This document shows positions 46,679 to 55,526 of a stretch of 64,000 bases of DNA, in pieces; position 1 is the stretch's first letter; every line of letters begins with the position of its first letter. The notes under the pieces are model-generated. The model was given only the letters and a program-made list of their open reading frames with translations. It did no database searches and was not told the origin of the DNA. This DNA is from Thioalkalivibrio thiocyanodenitrificans ARhD 1 (GTDB lineage: Bacteria > Pseudomonadota > Gammaproteobacteria > Ectothiorhodospirales > Ectothiorhodospiraceae). Position numbers and translations under genes: made by a program. The stretch spans positions 2,853,407 to 2,917,406 of the forward strand of contig NZ_KB900536.1 of assembly GCF_000378965.1 (NCBI RefSeq), in the 5' to 3' direction.

Positions 46679-46822
46679 GGGCCCGTGGCTGCATGCCCCG
46701 GGCGGCGTCCCGGGGCCGCCGGTATGGACCCATTGAAGATCCCCGAGGATCGTGATGGGATCGGCACTCCCGGGCACCGGATGAGGTGGCCCGATCACAT
46801 GTCTCCAAGCGCGTAACCATTC

Positions 46823-48676
46823 ATGTCCGCTCGACAGGCGATCAAGAACCACCCGCAGGAACAACGCCTGTTTCTCGTACGGGTCATTATCATCCTGGTG
46901 ATGGTGCTGTTGCTGTTCGGCCTGCTGGTCGCCCGCCTGACGTACCTGCAAGTGGTGAGTTACTCCCATTTCACCACGCTCTCCCAGAACAACCGTGTCC
47001 GGCTTGAGGCCGTGCCCCCGCCCCGGGGCCTGATCTATGACCGGAACGGCGTTGTGCTGGCGGAGAACCGCCCGTCCTACCAACTGGAGATTACCCTGGA
47101 GCAGGTCGCGGACCTGGAGCACACCCTGGCGGCTCTGGCGGAACTGATCCCTCTCGAGGAAGCGGAGATCGCCCGCTTCCGGCGTGCCCTGCGCGGCAAG
47201 CGGCCTTTTCAGGCGGTCCCGCTGAAGCTCAATCTCACCGACCAGGATGTGGCCCAGTTCGCCATCAATCGCCACAGGTTCCCCGGCGTGGACATCGAGG
47301 CCCGCCTCGCCCGTCACTATCCCCTGGGCGAGGAGTTTGCCCACGTGGTGGGTTACGTCGGGCGTATCGATGAACGTGAGCAGGCGCGGCTCGACAGGCG
47401 CAACTACAGCGGCACCACGCACATCGGCAAGACCGGCGTGGAACGCTTCTACGAGGATGTGCTGCACGGCCAGGTGGGTTATCAGCAGGTGGAGGTCAAT
47501 GCGCAGGGGCGTGTGCTGCGGGTCCTGGAGCGCGAGTCCCCGGTGCCGGGCGAGGACCTGGTGCTGACCCTGGATTCGGGCCTGCAGGCCGCGGCGCGCG
47601 ACGCGCTGGATGGGCGCAACGGCGCCATCGTCGCCATGGATCCTGCCTCGGGCGAGGTGCTGGCCATGGTGAGCAAGCCCGGTTTCGATCCGAACCTGTT
47701 CGTGCACGGCATCCCGGCCGTGCTGTTCAACGCCCTGCGTAACGACCGCTATCAGCCGCTTTTCAACCGCGCATTGTCGGGGCAGTATCCGCCGGGGTCG
47801 ACCCTCAAACCCGTGGTCGGACTCGCCGGGCTGGAGAACGACGTGATCACCGCCGGGCGCACCATGTATGCACGGGGTTATTACACCCTGCCCAATGATG
47901 ACCGGCGTTACCGGGACTGGCGCCGGCAGGGGCATGGGCTGGTCGACCTGGACAAGGCGATCGCGCAGTCCTCCGATGTCTATTTCTACGATCTGGGCTA
48001 TCGGCTGGGAATCGATCGCATGTCGCCGTTTCTCCGGGAGTTCGGTCTCGGCCAGCGCACCGGCGTCGATACCACCGGCGAACGTCCGGGCCTGGTGCCC
48101 AGTCGGGAATGGAAGCGGGCCACCCAGAACATGCCCTGGTTCCCGGGCGAAACCCTGATCACCGCCATCGGCCAGGGATACATGCTGACCACACCCCTCC
48201 AGCTCGCCTCGGTCGCCAGCACCCTGGCCATGCGCGGCCAGCGCATGCGGCCCCATGTGCTGCGGGGCATCATCGATCCAGCCAGTGGCGACCTTCGGCT
48301 GCACGACCCGATCCCGGATGCGCCGGTGCGGTTGCGCAACACGGCCCACTGGGATCAGGTGGTGCAGCCCATGGTGCACTCGGTGCACAAGACCAATGGC
48401 ACCGCCTACTGGTCCATGGGGCAGGACCTCGAGTACACCATGGCCGGCAAGACAGGCACTTCCCAGGTATTCGGTCTGGCCGAGGATGAGGAATATGACG
48501 AGGAGGGGCTGGACAAGCACCTTCGGGATCACGCCCTGTTCATCGGCTTCGCGCCCGCGGACGCACCACGCCTCGCCGTGGCGGTCATCGCGGAGCATGG
48601 CGGCAGCGGGGGGCGGGTGGCCGCGCCCATCGCCCGCAAGGTGATGGACTATTTCCTGCTGGAAGAGGAGTTCTGA
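46823..48676 (+). CDS. mrdA: Penicillin-binding protein 2 (elongation transpeptidase)
   Basis: Class B PBP of the elongasome, cross-linking lateral-wall peptidoglycan with RodA. 617 residues: cytoplasmic tail, one membrane helix (about 20-42), dimerisation domain with PRGLIYDRNGVVLAENRPSY, and a transpeptidase domain with active-site SxxK (GSTLKPVV), SSD (AQSSDVYFYDLG) and KTGT (GKTGTSQVFG). The last base of the stop is the first base of rodA. It heads a run of cell-wall genes reaching to dacA. Confidence 0.97.
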   Translation: MSARQAIKNHPQEQRLFLVRVIIILVMVLLLFGLLVARLTYLQVVSYSHFTTLSQNNRVRLEAVPPPRGLIYDRNGVVLAENRPSYQLEITLEQVADLEHTLAALAELIPLEEAEIARFRRALRGKRPFQAVPLKLNLTDQDVAQFAINRHRFPGVDIEARLARHYPLGEEFAHVVGYVGRIDEREQARLDRRNYSGTTHIGKTGVERFYEDVLHGQVGYQQVEVNAQGRVLRVLERESPVPGEDLVLTLDSGLQAAARDALDGRNGAIVAMDPASGEVLAMVSKPGFDPNLFVHGIPAVLFNALRNDRYQPLFNRALSGQYPPGSTLKPVVGLAGLENDVITAGRTMYARGYYTLPNDDRRYRDWRRQGHGLVDLDKAIAQSSDVYFYDLGYRLGIDRMSPFLREFGLGQRTGVDTTGERPGLVPSREWKRATQNMPWFPGETLITAIGQGYMLTTPLQLASVASTLAMRGQRMRPHVLRGIIDPASGDLRLHDPIPDAPVRLRNTAHWDQVVQPMVHSVHKTNGTAYWSMGQDLEYTMAGKTGTSQVFGLAEDEEYDEEGLDKHLRDHALFIGFAPADAPRLAVAVIAEHGGSGGRVAAPIARKVMDYFLLEEEF

Positions 48677-49761
48677 TGCGCACCCTGGTCAGGGCCCTGC
48701 GGCTGGACATGACCCTGCTGGGCGGATTGCTGCTGCTGGCGTCGCTGGGCTTCGTGGTGCTCTACAGCGCCAGCGGCGAGAGCCTGGACACGGTCTATCG
48801 CCAGGGCGCGCGGCTGGGGCTGGCGCTTCTGGTGCTGCTGATCATGGCGCAGATCCCCGCGCGCAACCTCCAGCGCTGGAGCCCGTGGATCTATGTGGCA
48901 GGCATTGCCCTGCTCGCCATGGTCCTGGTGACCGGCGAGATGGGCAAGGGGGCGCAGCGGTGGCTGGACCTGGGCGTGCTCCGGTTCCAGCCCTCGGAGA
49001 TCATGAAGCTGGCGGTGCCCATGATGGTGGCCTGGTATCTGGCCGACCGCCCGCTGCCGCCCCGCTTCGTCGAGGTGGTCGTGGCCTGTGTGCTGGCCGC
49101 GGTGCCGGTATTTCTCATCGCGCGGCAGCCGGACCTGGGCACGGCCCTGCTGGTGGGCAGCGCCGGGCTGCTGGTGGTCTTCCTGGCGGGGCTTCGCTGG
49201 CGCATCCTGATGGGGCTTGGCGCCCTGGCCATGGTGGGTGCGCCCGTCCTGTGGCATTTCATGCGCGAGTATCAGCGCCAGCGCGTCTTTACGCTGTTCA
49301 ATCCGGAAAGCGATCCTCTGGGTGCCGGATATCACATCATCCAGTCGAAGATCGCCATCGGCTCGGGCGGACTGTACGGCAAGGGCTGGCTCAACGGCAC
49401 CCAGTCCCAGTTGGAGTTCCTGCCGGAACGTTCCACGGACTTCATCTTCGCGGTGTACGCGGAAGAGTTCGGCCTGCTCGGCGTGCTGCTCCTGCTCTCG
49501 CTGTACCTGGTGGTGATCCTGCGCGGGCTTTATATCGCGGTGAAGGCCCAGGAGGCGTATGACCGCCTGCTGGCCGGTTCCATTGCCCTGACGTTCTTCG
49601 TGTACCTGTTCGTCAACACGGGGATGGTGACAGGCCTGCTGCCGGTGGTGGGTGTACCCCTGCCCCTGGTCAGTTACGGGGGCACGTCCATGGTGACCCT
49701 GATGGCGGCCTTCGGTATCCTCATGTCCATCCATTCCCGTCGGAGGTTGCTGGCCCGATGA
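48676..49761 (+). CDS. mrdB: Peptidoglycan glycosyltransferase RodA (SEDS family)
   Basis: SEDS glycan polymerase that partners PBP2. 361 residues, about ten hydrophobic helices, with GEMGKGAQRWLDLGVLRFQPSEIMKLAVPM, the large loop containing TQSQLEFLPERSTDFIFAVYAEEFG (with conserved residues near the catalytic region) and GVPLPLVSYGGTSMVTLMAAFGIL at the C-terminus. It is translationally coupled to mrdA by a one-base overlap and to mltB by ATGA. Also named rodA. Confidence 0.97.
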   Translation: MRTLVRALRLDMTLLGGLLLLASLGFVVLYSASGESLDTVYRQGARLGLALLVLLIMAQIPARNLQRWSPWIYVAGIALLAMVLVTGEMGKGAQRWLDLGVLRFQPSEIMKLAVPMMVAWYLADRPLPPRFVEVVVACVLAAVPVFLIARQPDLGTALLVGSAGLLVVFLAGLRWRILMGLGALAMVGAPVLWHFMREYQRQRVFTLFNPESDPLGAGYHIIQSKIAIGSGGLYGKGWLNGTQSQLEFLPERSTDFIFAVYAEEFGLLGVLLLLSLYLVVILRGLYIAVKAQEAYDRLLAGSIALTFFVYLFVNTGMVTGLLPVVGVPLPLVSYGGTSMVTLMAAFGILMSIHSRRRLLAR

Positions 49762-50798
49762 GTCATCCCTGCCGCAGCATCGCCCGGTTCATGCGAACGG
49801 TCCTTGCTTCGTTTCTGCTGGCAACCATGAGTGCCGGCATCGCCCACGCCACCTCCGACCGCCCCGCCTTTGTTGCCGGCGACCCGCCTTACCTGGAACG
49901 GGAATCGGTCCAGCAATTCATCGACGGGATGGTCGCGGAGGGTTTCGGCCGGGCACAGCTCGAAGCGCTGTTTCGGGACGTGCAACCCCAGCAGCGGGTC
50001 CTGGACCTGATCTCCGCGCCCGCCGAGGCGCGTCCCTGGTATCGCTACCATCCCATCTTCCTCACGGACCAGCGTATCGAGGCGGGCAAGCGCTTCTGGG
50101 CCGAGCATGAATCCCTGCTGGCACGGGCCGAGCAGGAGTTCGGCGTCGAGGCGGCGATCATTGTCGCCATCATCGGGGTGGAGACCTTCTACGGCCGCAA
50201 CCAGGGCGGTTTCCGGGTGCTGGACTCCCTGGTCACCCTGGGCTTCGACTATCCGCCCCGATCGGGATTCTTCCGCTCGGAACTGGGGCATTTCCTGCGC
50301 CTGGCCCGCGAGGAAGGCCTGGACCTTCTCGAGACCCGCGGTTCCTACGCGGGGGCCATGGGGCGCGGACAGTTCATTTCCTCCAGCTACCGGGAATACG
50401 CGGTGGACTTCAGCGGCGATGGCCGGCGGGACCTGATCGGCTCCTGGGCGGACGCCATCGGCAGTGTGGCCAACTATTTCCGCCGCCACGGCTGGGCCCG
50501 GGGCGAGCCGGTGGTGGCGCGGGCGGACGCCGACGGAGATGATTACCGCAGGCTTTTGGGCGGCGGTTACCAGGCCCGCCATGAGCTGGAGGAACTGGCC
50601 CGACACGGTGTGACGCCCGTGGAATCGGTACCCCGGGACGGACGCTTCTCGCTGATCGAACTGGAAACCGAGAACGGCCATGAACTGTGGCTGGGTTATC
50701 CGAACTTCTACGTGATTACCCGGTACAATCGAAGCCCGCTGTACGCCAAGGCAGTGCACCTCCTGGCGGAGGAAATCAACCGGGCGAGGAGGCAATAA
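49758..50798 (+). CDS. mltB: Lytic murein transglycosylase B
   Basis: Periplasmic enzyme that cleaves glycan strands with 1,6-anhydro product formation. 346 residues with an N-terminal signal (hydrophobic about 14-31, cut near GIAHA) but no obvious lipobox, unlike E. coli MltB, so it may be soluble. The catalytic glutamate is in GVETFYGRNQGGFRVLDSLVTL, followed by AGAMGRGQFISSSYREYAVDF. It overlaps rodA by four bases. A heptad-repeat spacer separates it from rlpA. Confidence 0.94.
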   Translation: MSHPCRSIARFMRTVLASFLLATMSAGIAHATSDRPAFVAGDPPYLERESVQQFIDGMVAEGFGRAQLEALFRDVQPQQRVLDLISAPAEARPWYRYHPIFLTDQRIEAGKRFWAEHESLLARAEQEFGVEAAIIVAIIGVETFYGRNQGGFRVLDSLVTLGFDYPPRSGFFRSELGHFLRLAREEGLDLLETRGSYAGAMGRGQFISSSYREYAVDFSGDGRRDLIGSWADAIGSVANYFRRHGWARGEPVVARADADGDDYRRLLGGGYQARHELEELARHGVTPVESVPRDGRFSLIELETENGHELWLGYPNFYVITRYNRSPLYAKAVHLLAEEINRARRQ

Positions 50799-50802
50799 AT
50801 GA

Positions 50803-50937
50803 TGATTCAAGATTCAAAGTTCAAGGTTCAAAGTTCAACGGGGCAGTGCCTGCCCGTGGCCGTCCGAGTGGCCGGTACGGCCGCCCCACCCTCCCTTGAA
50901 CTTTGAACTTTGAACCTTGAACTTTGAACCTTGAATC
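50803..50937. repeat. Inverted GTTCAAR heptad arms between mltB and rlpA
   Basis: Left arm 50803-50838 (GATTCAAGATTCAAAGTTCA onward) and right arm 50895-50937 (CTTGAACTTTGAACTTTGAA onward) are inverse of each other and can form a long stem around a ~55-base loop. It is the same family as the larger array at 54348-54446. Confidence 0.9.
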
Positions 50938-50948
50938 GGGCTCATCTA

Positions 50949-51773
50949 ATGCGCCATCTGCTCCTGCTGATCCTGGTCCTGACGCTCGCTGCCTGCGGCG
51001 GCCCCCGCGGCCCCGCGCCGGACCGAGAGCAGGATGCCGCGCCGAGCAGCCCGCCGGATCTTTCCAATGTGCCCGATGCGGTGCCCCGGGCCGAACCGCG
51101 CAGCCGCTACGGCAATCCCCCGTCCTACGAGGTCTTCGGGCAGACCTATCACGTCATGGACTCGGCCGACGATTACGTGGAGCGGGGGGTGGCCTCCTGG
51201 TACGGCACCAAGTTCCACGGGCGCCGCACCTCCAGCGGCGAGCCCTATGACATGTATGCCATGACCGCGGCGCACACGCGCCTCCCGCTGCCCACCTACG
51301 TGCAGGTCACCAACCTCGAGAACCGCCGTTCCGTGGTGGTCAAGGTCAATGACCGCGGACCCTTCGCCAGGAACCGCATCATCGATCTCTCCTACGCGGC
51401 GGCCCACCGGCTGGGCATGGTGGAGCAGGGGACAGCGCTGGTGGAGGTGCGTGCGCTCAACCCCGGAGAGCCGCAACGGATGGCATCGGGCGATGCGCCG
51501 TCACCCCTGCCGGTGGCATCGGGAGCCGGGGCCGGGTCGGCGGCGGTCTATGTGCAGGTGGGTGCCTTCGCCAGCCGGCACAATGCCGAGCAGTTGCTGG
51601 CCCGCCTCAACGGGCACGATCTTGGCCAGGTGGCCATCAAGGAGGCGCAACGCGCCGACAGGCCCGTGTACCGGGTGCGCATCGGCCCCCTGGACAGCGT
51701 GGAGGTGGCCGACCGCACGGTTTACGGTCTCGAACGTATCGGCCTCTCCGATTACCATATCGTGGTCGATTGA
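50949..51773 (+). CDS. rlpA: Septal ring lytic transglycosylase RlpA
   Basis: 274-residue lipoprotein (signal ending LTLAAC) with a double-psi beta-barrel domain (about 75-170: ERGVASWYGTKFHGRRTSSGEPYDM, VVVKVNDRGPFARNRIIDLSYAAAHRLGM) and a C-terminal SPOR domain (about 195-272: VYVQVGAFASRHNAEQLLARL) that binds denuded septal glycan. It cleaves naked glycan strands at division. ATG 50949 was chosen at the lipoprotein signal; the arm of the heptad repeat ends twelve bases upstream. Confidence 0.94.
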   Translation: MRHLLLLILVLTLAACGGPRGPAPDREQDAAPSSPPDLSNVPDAVPRAEPRSRYGNPPSYEVFGQTYHVMDSADDYVERGVASWYGTKFHGRRTSSGEPYDMYAMTAAHTRLPLPTYVQVTNLENRRSVVVKVNDRGPFARNRIIDLSYAAAHRLGMVEQGTALVEVRALNPGEPQRMASGDAPSPLPVASGAGAGSAAVYVQVGAFASRHNAEQLLARLNGHDLGQVAIKEAQRADRPVYRVRIGPLDSVEVADRTVYGLERIGLSDYHIVVD

Positions 51774-51905
51774 AGGCCGGCGCGCTGTTCCCGCAGGCTC
51801 TGAGAACCGTTTCGTTTCGCCGCGACCGGGTAATGGTGTAGTGTGCCCGTGACCCGCGGAAGATTATCCTGAATCCCCCGAATCCGAGTGCACCGAACCG
51901 ACGCC

Positions 51906-53069
51906 ATGATCCATAGACTCCTGCTGACCCTGTCCTGCCTTGCGCTGCTGATACCGTTTGCCCAGGCGAGCCTCCAGGTACCCCCGCCCTCCGATATGAC
52001 CGCGCGCAACTACGTGGTCATGGATCACCTGAGCGGCATGGTGCTGGCCGAGCATGACGCCGACGATCGCGTCGAGCCCGCGAGCCTGACCAAGATCATG
52101 ACCGCCTACTTGGTGTTCCAGGAATTGAACAGCGGCAACATGGACCTGGAGGAGGAGGTGCGTGTCAGCGAGCGTGCCTGGCGAACCGGCATGAGCGGTG
52201 CCTCGCGCATGTATATCGAGGTGAACACCCGCGTAACCGTGGAGGATCTGCTGCGCGGGATGATCATCCAGTCCGGCAACGATGCCTGCGTGGCCCTGGC
52301 CGAGCATGTGGCGGGCACGGAGGGCGCGTTCGTGGACCTGATGAATGCCCAGGCGCGGGCGCTGGGCATGAACAACACGCAGTTCAGCAACTCCCACGGC
52401 CTGCCCTCCGAAGAGGCCCAGTACACCTCGGCGCGGGATATGGCCCGGCTGGCCCAGGCGCTGATCCGGGATTTCCCCGAGTACTACCGTTATTACTCGG
52501 AGCGCAGCTTCACCTTCAACGACATTACGCAATCCAACCGCAACCTGCTGTTGTGGCGCGACAGCCACGTGGACGGCCTGAAGACCGGCTGGACCCAGGC
52601 GGCCGGGTACAACCTGGTGTCTTCCCGGGAGCAGGACGGCATGCGCCTGATCGCCGTCGTGATGGGGATTGACGCGGCCAACCACCAGCAGGGCGGTATC
52701 CGGCGCGCCAACGAGTCACAGGCGCTCTATAGCTGGGGATTTCGCCAGTTCGAGACCCACAGGCTCTACCAGGCCGGCGAGGTGCTGACCGAAGCCCGGG
52801 TCTGGAAGGGCGAGACCGAGCGTGTACCCATGGGCGTGCCGGACGACCTGTATGTCTCGGTTCCCCGGGGGCGTTACAATGCCCTGCAGGCACAGATCGA
52901 GCTGGATGCGGGCATGGAGGCGCCGGTTCGCGAGGGCGAGGTCTACGGTGAACTGCAACTGATTCTGGATGGCGAGGTGCTGTTGCGCCAGCCGCTTGTG
53001 GCCATGGCAACCGTGGAGCCGGGCGGGATCATCCGCCGCCTTTGGGACACGGTCCTGCAGATGTTCTAG
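51906..53069 (+). CDS. dacA: D-alanyl-D-alanine carboxypeptidase (PBP5/6 type)
   Basis: Trims the terminal D-Ala of peptidoglycan pentapeptides. 387 residues: Sec signal (ends PFAQA), peptidase S11 domain with SxxK (EPASLTKIMTAYL), SxN (IQSGNDACVALAE) and KTG (HVDGLKTGWTQAAGYN), then the PBP5 C-terminal beta domain and an amphipathic terminal helix (GGIIRRLWDTVLQMF) for membrane attachment. ATG 51906 was chosen at the signal peptide. The stop is followed after five bases by a perfect palindrome. Confidence 0.96.
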   Translation: MIHRLLLTLSCLALLIPFAQASLQVPPPSDMTARNYVVMDHLSGMVLAEHDADDRVEPASLTKIMTAYLVFQELNSGNMDLEEEVRVSERAWRTGMSGASRMYIEVNTRVTVEDLLRGMIIQSGNDACVALAEHVAGTEGAFVDLMNAQARALGMNNTQFSNSHGLPSEEAQYTSARDMARLAQALIRDFPEYYRYYSERSFTFNDITQSNRNLLLWRDSHVDGLKTGWTQAAGYNLVSSREQDGMRLIAVVMGIDAANHQQGGIRRANESQALYSWGFRQFETHRLYQAGEVLTEARVWKGETERVPMGVPDDLYVSVPRGRYNALQAQIELDAGMEAPVREGEVYGELQLILDGEVLLRQPLVAMATVEPGGIIRRLWDTVLQMF

Positions 53070-53074
53070 GCCGA

Positions 53075-53098
53075 TTCGCAGCGTCGCGACGCTGCGAA
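53075..53098. terminator. Perfect palindrome after dacA, possible terminator stem
   Basis: A 24-base perfect inverted repeat centred on GTCGCGAC begins five bases after the dacA stop. It would form a strong stem with minimal loop, but there is no T-run, so it may stabilise the mRNA end or terminate weakly. Confidence 0.55.
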
Positions 53099-53225
53099 GA
53101 TGGGTCCCTGATCCGGCCCGTCCTTCGCGCATTCACGGCCTGGCGAGCGCCATGTGCGGGAGGCCGCAGGCCGATGAGGCGCATCAGCCGTCATTCCCCT
53201 TGTCACCGGTGCCCGTCCTGACGAC

Positions 53226-54080
53226 ATGATTGTTTACCTGAACGGCCATTATCTCCCTGAATCCGAGGCCAGGGTCTCGGTGCTGGATCGCGGTTTTCTC
53301 TTCGGCGACGGCGTCTACGAGGTCGTCCCCGCCTACGGCGGGCGCCTGTTCCGCCTGGAGCAGCACCTGGACCGCCTGGATCGCAGCCTGGCTGCCGTGC
53401 GGATCATGCCGCCCCTGGACCGGGCCGGCTGGACACGCATGCTCACGGAACTGCTGGCGCGCAATCCCGGCGGGGACCGATCGGTCTACCTCCAGGTGAC
53501 CCGGGGCGCGGCCCGTCGTGATCATGCCTTTCCGGAGGATGCCAGCCCCACGGTGTTCGCCATGGTCAATCCGCTGCAGCCCGGCGACCCCGCCTTGCTG
53601 GAGACCGGCGTGGCCGCGGTGACCATGCCGGATACCCGCTGGGCCCGTTGCGACATCAAGGCCATCACCCTGCTGGCCAACATCCTGGCGCGCCAGCAGG
53701 CGGTGGAGGCGGGCGCCACGGAGGCGATTCTGGTGCGTGCCGGCCGGGCCATCGAAGGGGCGGCCAGCAACCTGTTCGTGGTGGGCGACGGCGTGATCGT
53801 CACGCCGCCCAAGGACCAGTCCCTGTTGCCGGGCATCACCCGGGACCTGGTGGTCGAGTTGGCCGAGGCCCACAACGTGCCGCTCATGGAAACGCCTGTG
53901 ACCGAGGCCGACCTGCGCGCCGCCGAGGAAATCTGGCTGACCAGTTCCACCAAGGAGATCCTGCCCGTGACGCGGCTCGACGACCGGCCGGTGGGTGACG
54001 GGCGTCCGGGTCCCGTGTGGGCCCGAATGATGAAGCTCTACCAGGACTACAAGCAGCAACTGCGGGAAGGCCGGGTTTGA
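53226..54080 (+). CDS. dat: D-amino acid aminotransferase
   Basis: Fold-type IV PLP aminotransferase interconverting D-alanine and D-glutamate, precursors for peptidoglycan. 284 residues with VLDRGFLFGDGVYEVVPAYGGRLFRL, the Schiff-base lysine in RCDIKAITLLANILARQQA, EAILVRAGRAIEGAASNLFVV and EIWLTSSTKEILPVTRLD, the pattern of DAAT rather than branched-chain IlvE. Its place after dacA fits a D-amino-acid role. The stop overlaps the start of the ybeD-like gene. Confidence 0.92.
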   Translation: MIVYLNGHYLPESEARVSVLDRGFLFGDGVYEVVPAYGGRLFRLEQHLDRLDRSLAAVRIMPPLDRAGWTRMLTELLARNPGGDRSVYLQVTRGAARRDHAFPEDASPTVFAMVNPLQPGDPALLETGVAAVTMPDTRWARCDIKAITLLANILARQQAVEAGATEAILVRAGRAIEGAASNLFVVGDGVIVTPPKDQSLLPGITRDLVVELAEAHNVPLMETPVTEADLRAAEEIWLTSSTKEILPVTRLDDRPVGDGRPGPVWARMMKLYQDYKQQLREGRV

Positions 54081-54340
54081 GTGACGAAGGCATCATGCAG
54101 TTCCCCTGCCGGTTCCCGTTGAAGATCATGGGGCCGTCGGTGCCGGAGTTCTCCGAACGGGTCATAGAGATCGTCGAGCGTCACGTGCCGGGCACGCCCG
54201 ACGACGCCTACAGCCGGCGTCCCTCCAGCGGCGGGCGCTACCTCGCCATCACGGTGGTGATCCAGGCGCGCAGCCAGGCGCAGTTGGACGCGCTGTACCG
54301 GGAACTGACCGCCTGCGAGCTGGTGACTATGGTGCTTTGA
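54077..54340 (+). CDS. YbeD/DUF493 family protein
   Basis: Small (87-residue) ferredoxin-like-fold protein, found in many gammaproteobacteria between a dac or dat gene and lipB. It matches the family in FPLKIMGPSVPEFSERVIEIVERH, RRPSSGGRYLAITVVIQARSQAQLDALYREL and the C-terminal VTMVL. The exact function is unknown; an ACT-like regulatory role has been suggested. TTG 54077, overlapping the dat stop, is chosen because GGGAAGG lies 6 bases upstream; ATG 54095 is the alternative. Confidence 0.88.
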   Translation: MSDEGIMQFPCRFPLKIMGPSVPEFSERVIEIVERHVPGTPDDAYSRRPSSGGRYLAITVVIQARSQAQLDALYRELTACELVTMVL

Positions 54341-54347
54341 GGGGAGG

Positions 54348-54535
54348 GTTCAAAGTTCAACGTTCAACGTTCAAAGTTCAAAGTTCAAAGTTCAAAGTTC
54401 AAAGTTCAAGGTTCAAGGTTCAAGGTTCAAGGTTCAAGGTTCAAGGGAACGGTCGGGGACTGTGCGAAACTCGATCGATGCCGGCGCAGTCCTTTGGAAC
54501 TTTGAACATTGAACATTGATCTTTGACCCTCGAAT
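54348..54535. repeat. (GTTCAAR)14 heptad array with inverted tail between ybeD and lipB
   Basis: 54348-54446 holds about fourteen GTTCAAR units (first mostly GTTCAAA, then GTTCAAG, with two GTTCAAC units). A shorter inverted array (TTTGGAACTTTGAACATTGA onward) occupies 54496-54535. Perfect units imply recent slippage. There are no spacers, so it is not CRISPR. It pushes lipB ~205 bases from ybeD. Confidence 0.92.
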
Positions 54536-54545
54536 CTGATCATCC

Positions 54546-55157
54546 GTGTCTGAAGTCATCCTCAAGAACCTCGGCCTTGCCGACTACGAGCCGGTGTGGC
54601 GGCGCATGCAGGCGTTCACCGACGAACGCGATGCCCGCACGCCCGACGAGCTCTGGCTGGTGGAGCACCCTCCTGTATTCACCCTGGGCCTGAACGCCCG
54701 CCGCGAGCACGTGCTGGATCCAGGGGACATCCCTGTGGTTCCCGTGGACCGGGGCGGGCAGGTGACCTACCACGGACCGGGTCAGGCGGTGCTCTACGTG
54801 CTGCTGGATCTGCGCCGCAGGCGCCTGGGGGTGCGTGCGCTGGTCACGCATCTGGAGCAGGCGGTGGTGTCGATGCTGGCCGATCACGGCATTCGCGCCG
54901 AGCCGCGTCCCGATGCCCCCGGCGTGTACGTGGACGGCGCCAAGGTGGCGGCACTGGGGCTTCGGGTGCGCCGCGGCGCCAGTTACCACGGCATTGCGCT
55001 CAACGTGGACCCGGACCTCTCGGCCTTCGGCCGTATCAACCCCTGTGGTTTCGAGGGCCTCGAGGCCACTTCGCTGAAGCGCTTGGGGGTGGAGATGGAC
55101 GTGGAGACGGCGGGAAGGGCGCTGGCTGAAAAGCTCTTGATGAAGTTGGAAGGCTGA
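54546..55157 (+). CDS. lipB: Octanoyl-[acyl-carrier-protein]:protein N-octanoyltransferase
   Basis: Transfers octanoate from ACP to lipoyl domains, the first step in making protein-bound lipoate, which the glycine cleavage H-protein also needs. 203 residues with [40 protein letters not shown], the lysine of [14 protein letters not shown] and the catalytic cysteine of [14 protein letters not shown]. The start is GTG 54546. The C-terminal KLEG and stop fall in a GAAGTTGGAAGG heptad-type repeat. lipA, usually next, is absent here; an integron follows instead. Confidence 0.95.
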   Translation: MSEVILKNLGLADYEPVWRRMQAFTDERDARTPDELWLVEHPPVFTLGLNARREHVLDPGDIPVVPVDRGGQVTYHGPGQAVLYVLLDLRRRRLGVRALVTHLEQAVVSMLADHGIRAEPRPDAPGVYVDGAKVAALGLRVRRGASYHGIALNVDPDLSAFGRINPCGFEGLEATSLKRLGVEMDVETAGRALAEKLLMKLEG

Positions 55158-55526
55158 ATCGGGAAGTGGGAAAAAAGCCCGCTGCGGCACATCTGGCTAT
55201 GTAAATCCCCTTTCTCGCCTGTAGGAGCCCAGTCCCCTGGGCGATCCTCCCTAAACCAACCCCTTCGCCCGGAGGACCGGGCTCCTACCGGGTATGTGTA
55301 CCAGTCCACCCCGAACGAACAACCAATTGAGAGATCACAGCCAGCCCGTGCAGGTCGGGCTTCAGCCCGACGAACAGTCTGCCGGGTTCCATAGCGACCG
55401 GTTCGCCATAAGCGCGTCCCGGAGCCGAGTCCCCGTGATGTTTGCCATTCCCCGGCCCGCGGGGCTAAAGTTCTTAAAGGCACACAGGGAGTGTCCCTAT
55501 TCATGCCCCCGACAGTCCCACCGCAT
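55133..55526. repeat. Repeat-filled spacer between lipB and the integron integrase
   Basis: Holds a GAAGTTGGAAGGCTGAATCG heptad stretch (55133-55172), a REP-like hairpin (55221-55288) and a perfect palindrome GTCGGGC-TTCA-GCCCGAC (55354-55371). No gene was recognised. It is the 3' flank of the integrase gene and a junction between core chromosome and integron. Confidence 0.8.
55221..55288. repeat. REP-like hairpin element, copy 3
   Basis: It has the same arms as 28001-28075 (GTAGGAGCCCAGTCCCC ... GGGCTCCTAC), with an unrelated loop. Conservation of arms but not loop is typical of mobile REP/BIME-type elements. Confidence 0.88.

Noticed and set aside
45680-48598. Long minus-strand open frame opposite ppa and mrdA
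   Set aside because: It covers two well-supported plus-strand genes and shows only shadow-frame composition.
54348-54446. Possible CRISPR array
   Set aside because: Units are seven bases and directly adjacent; there are no spacers and no cas genes in the window.
54337-54519. Short frame across the GTTCAAR array
   Set aside because: It only translates the heptad repeat and has no start context.
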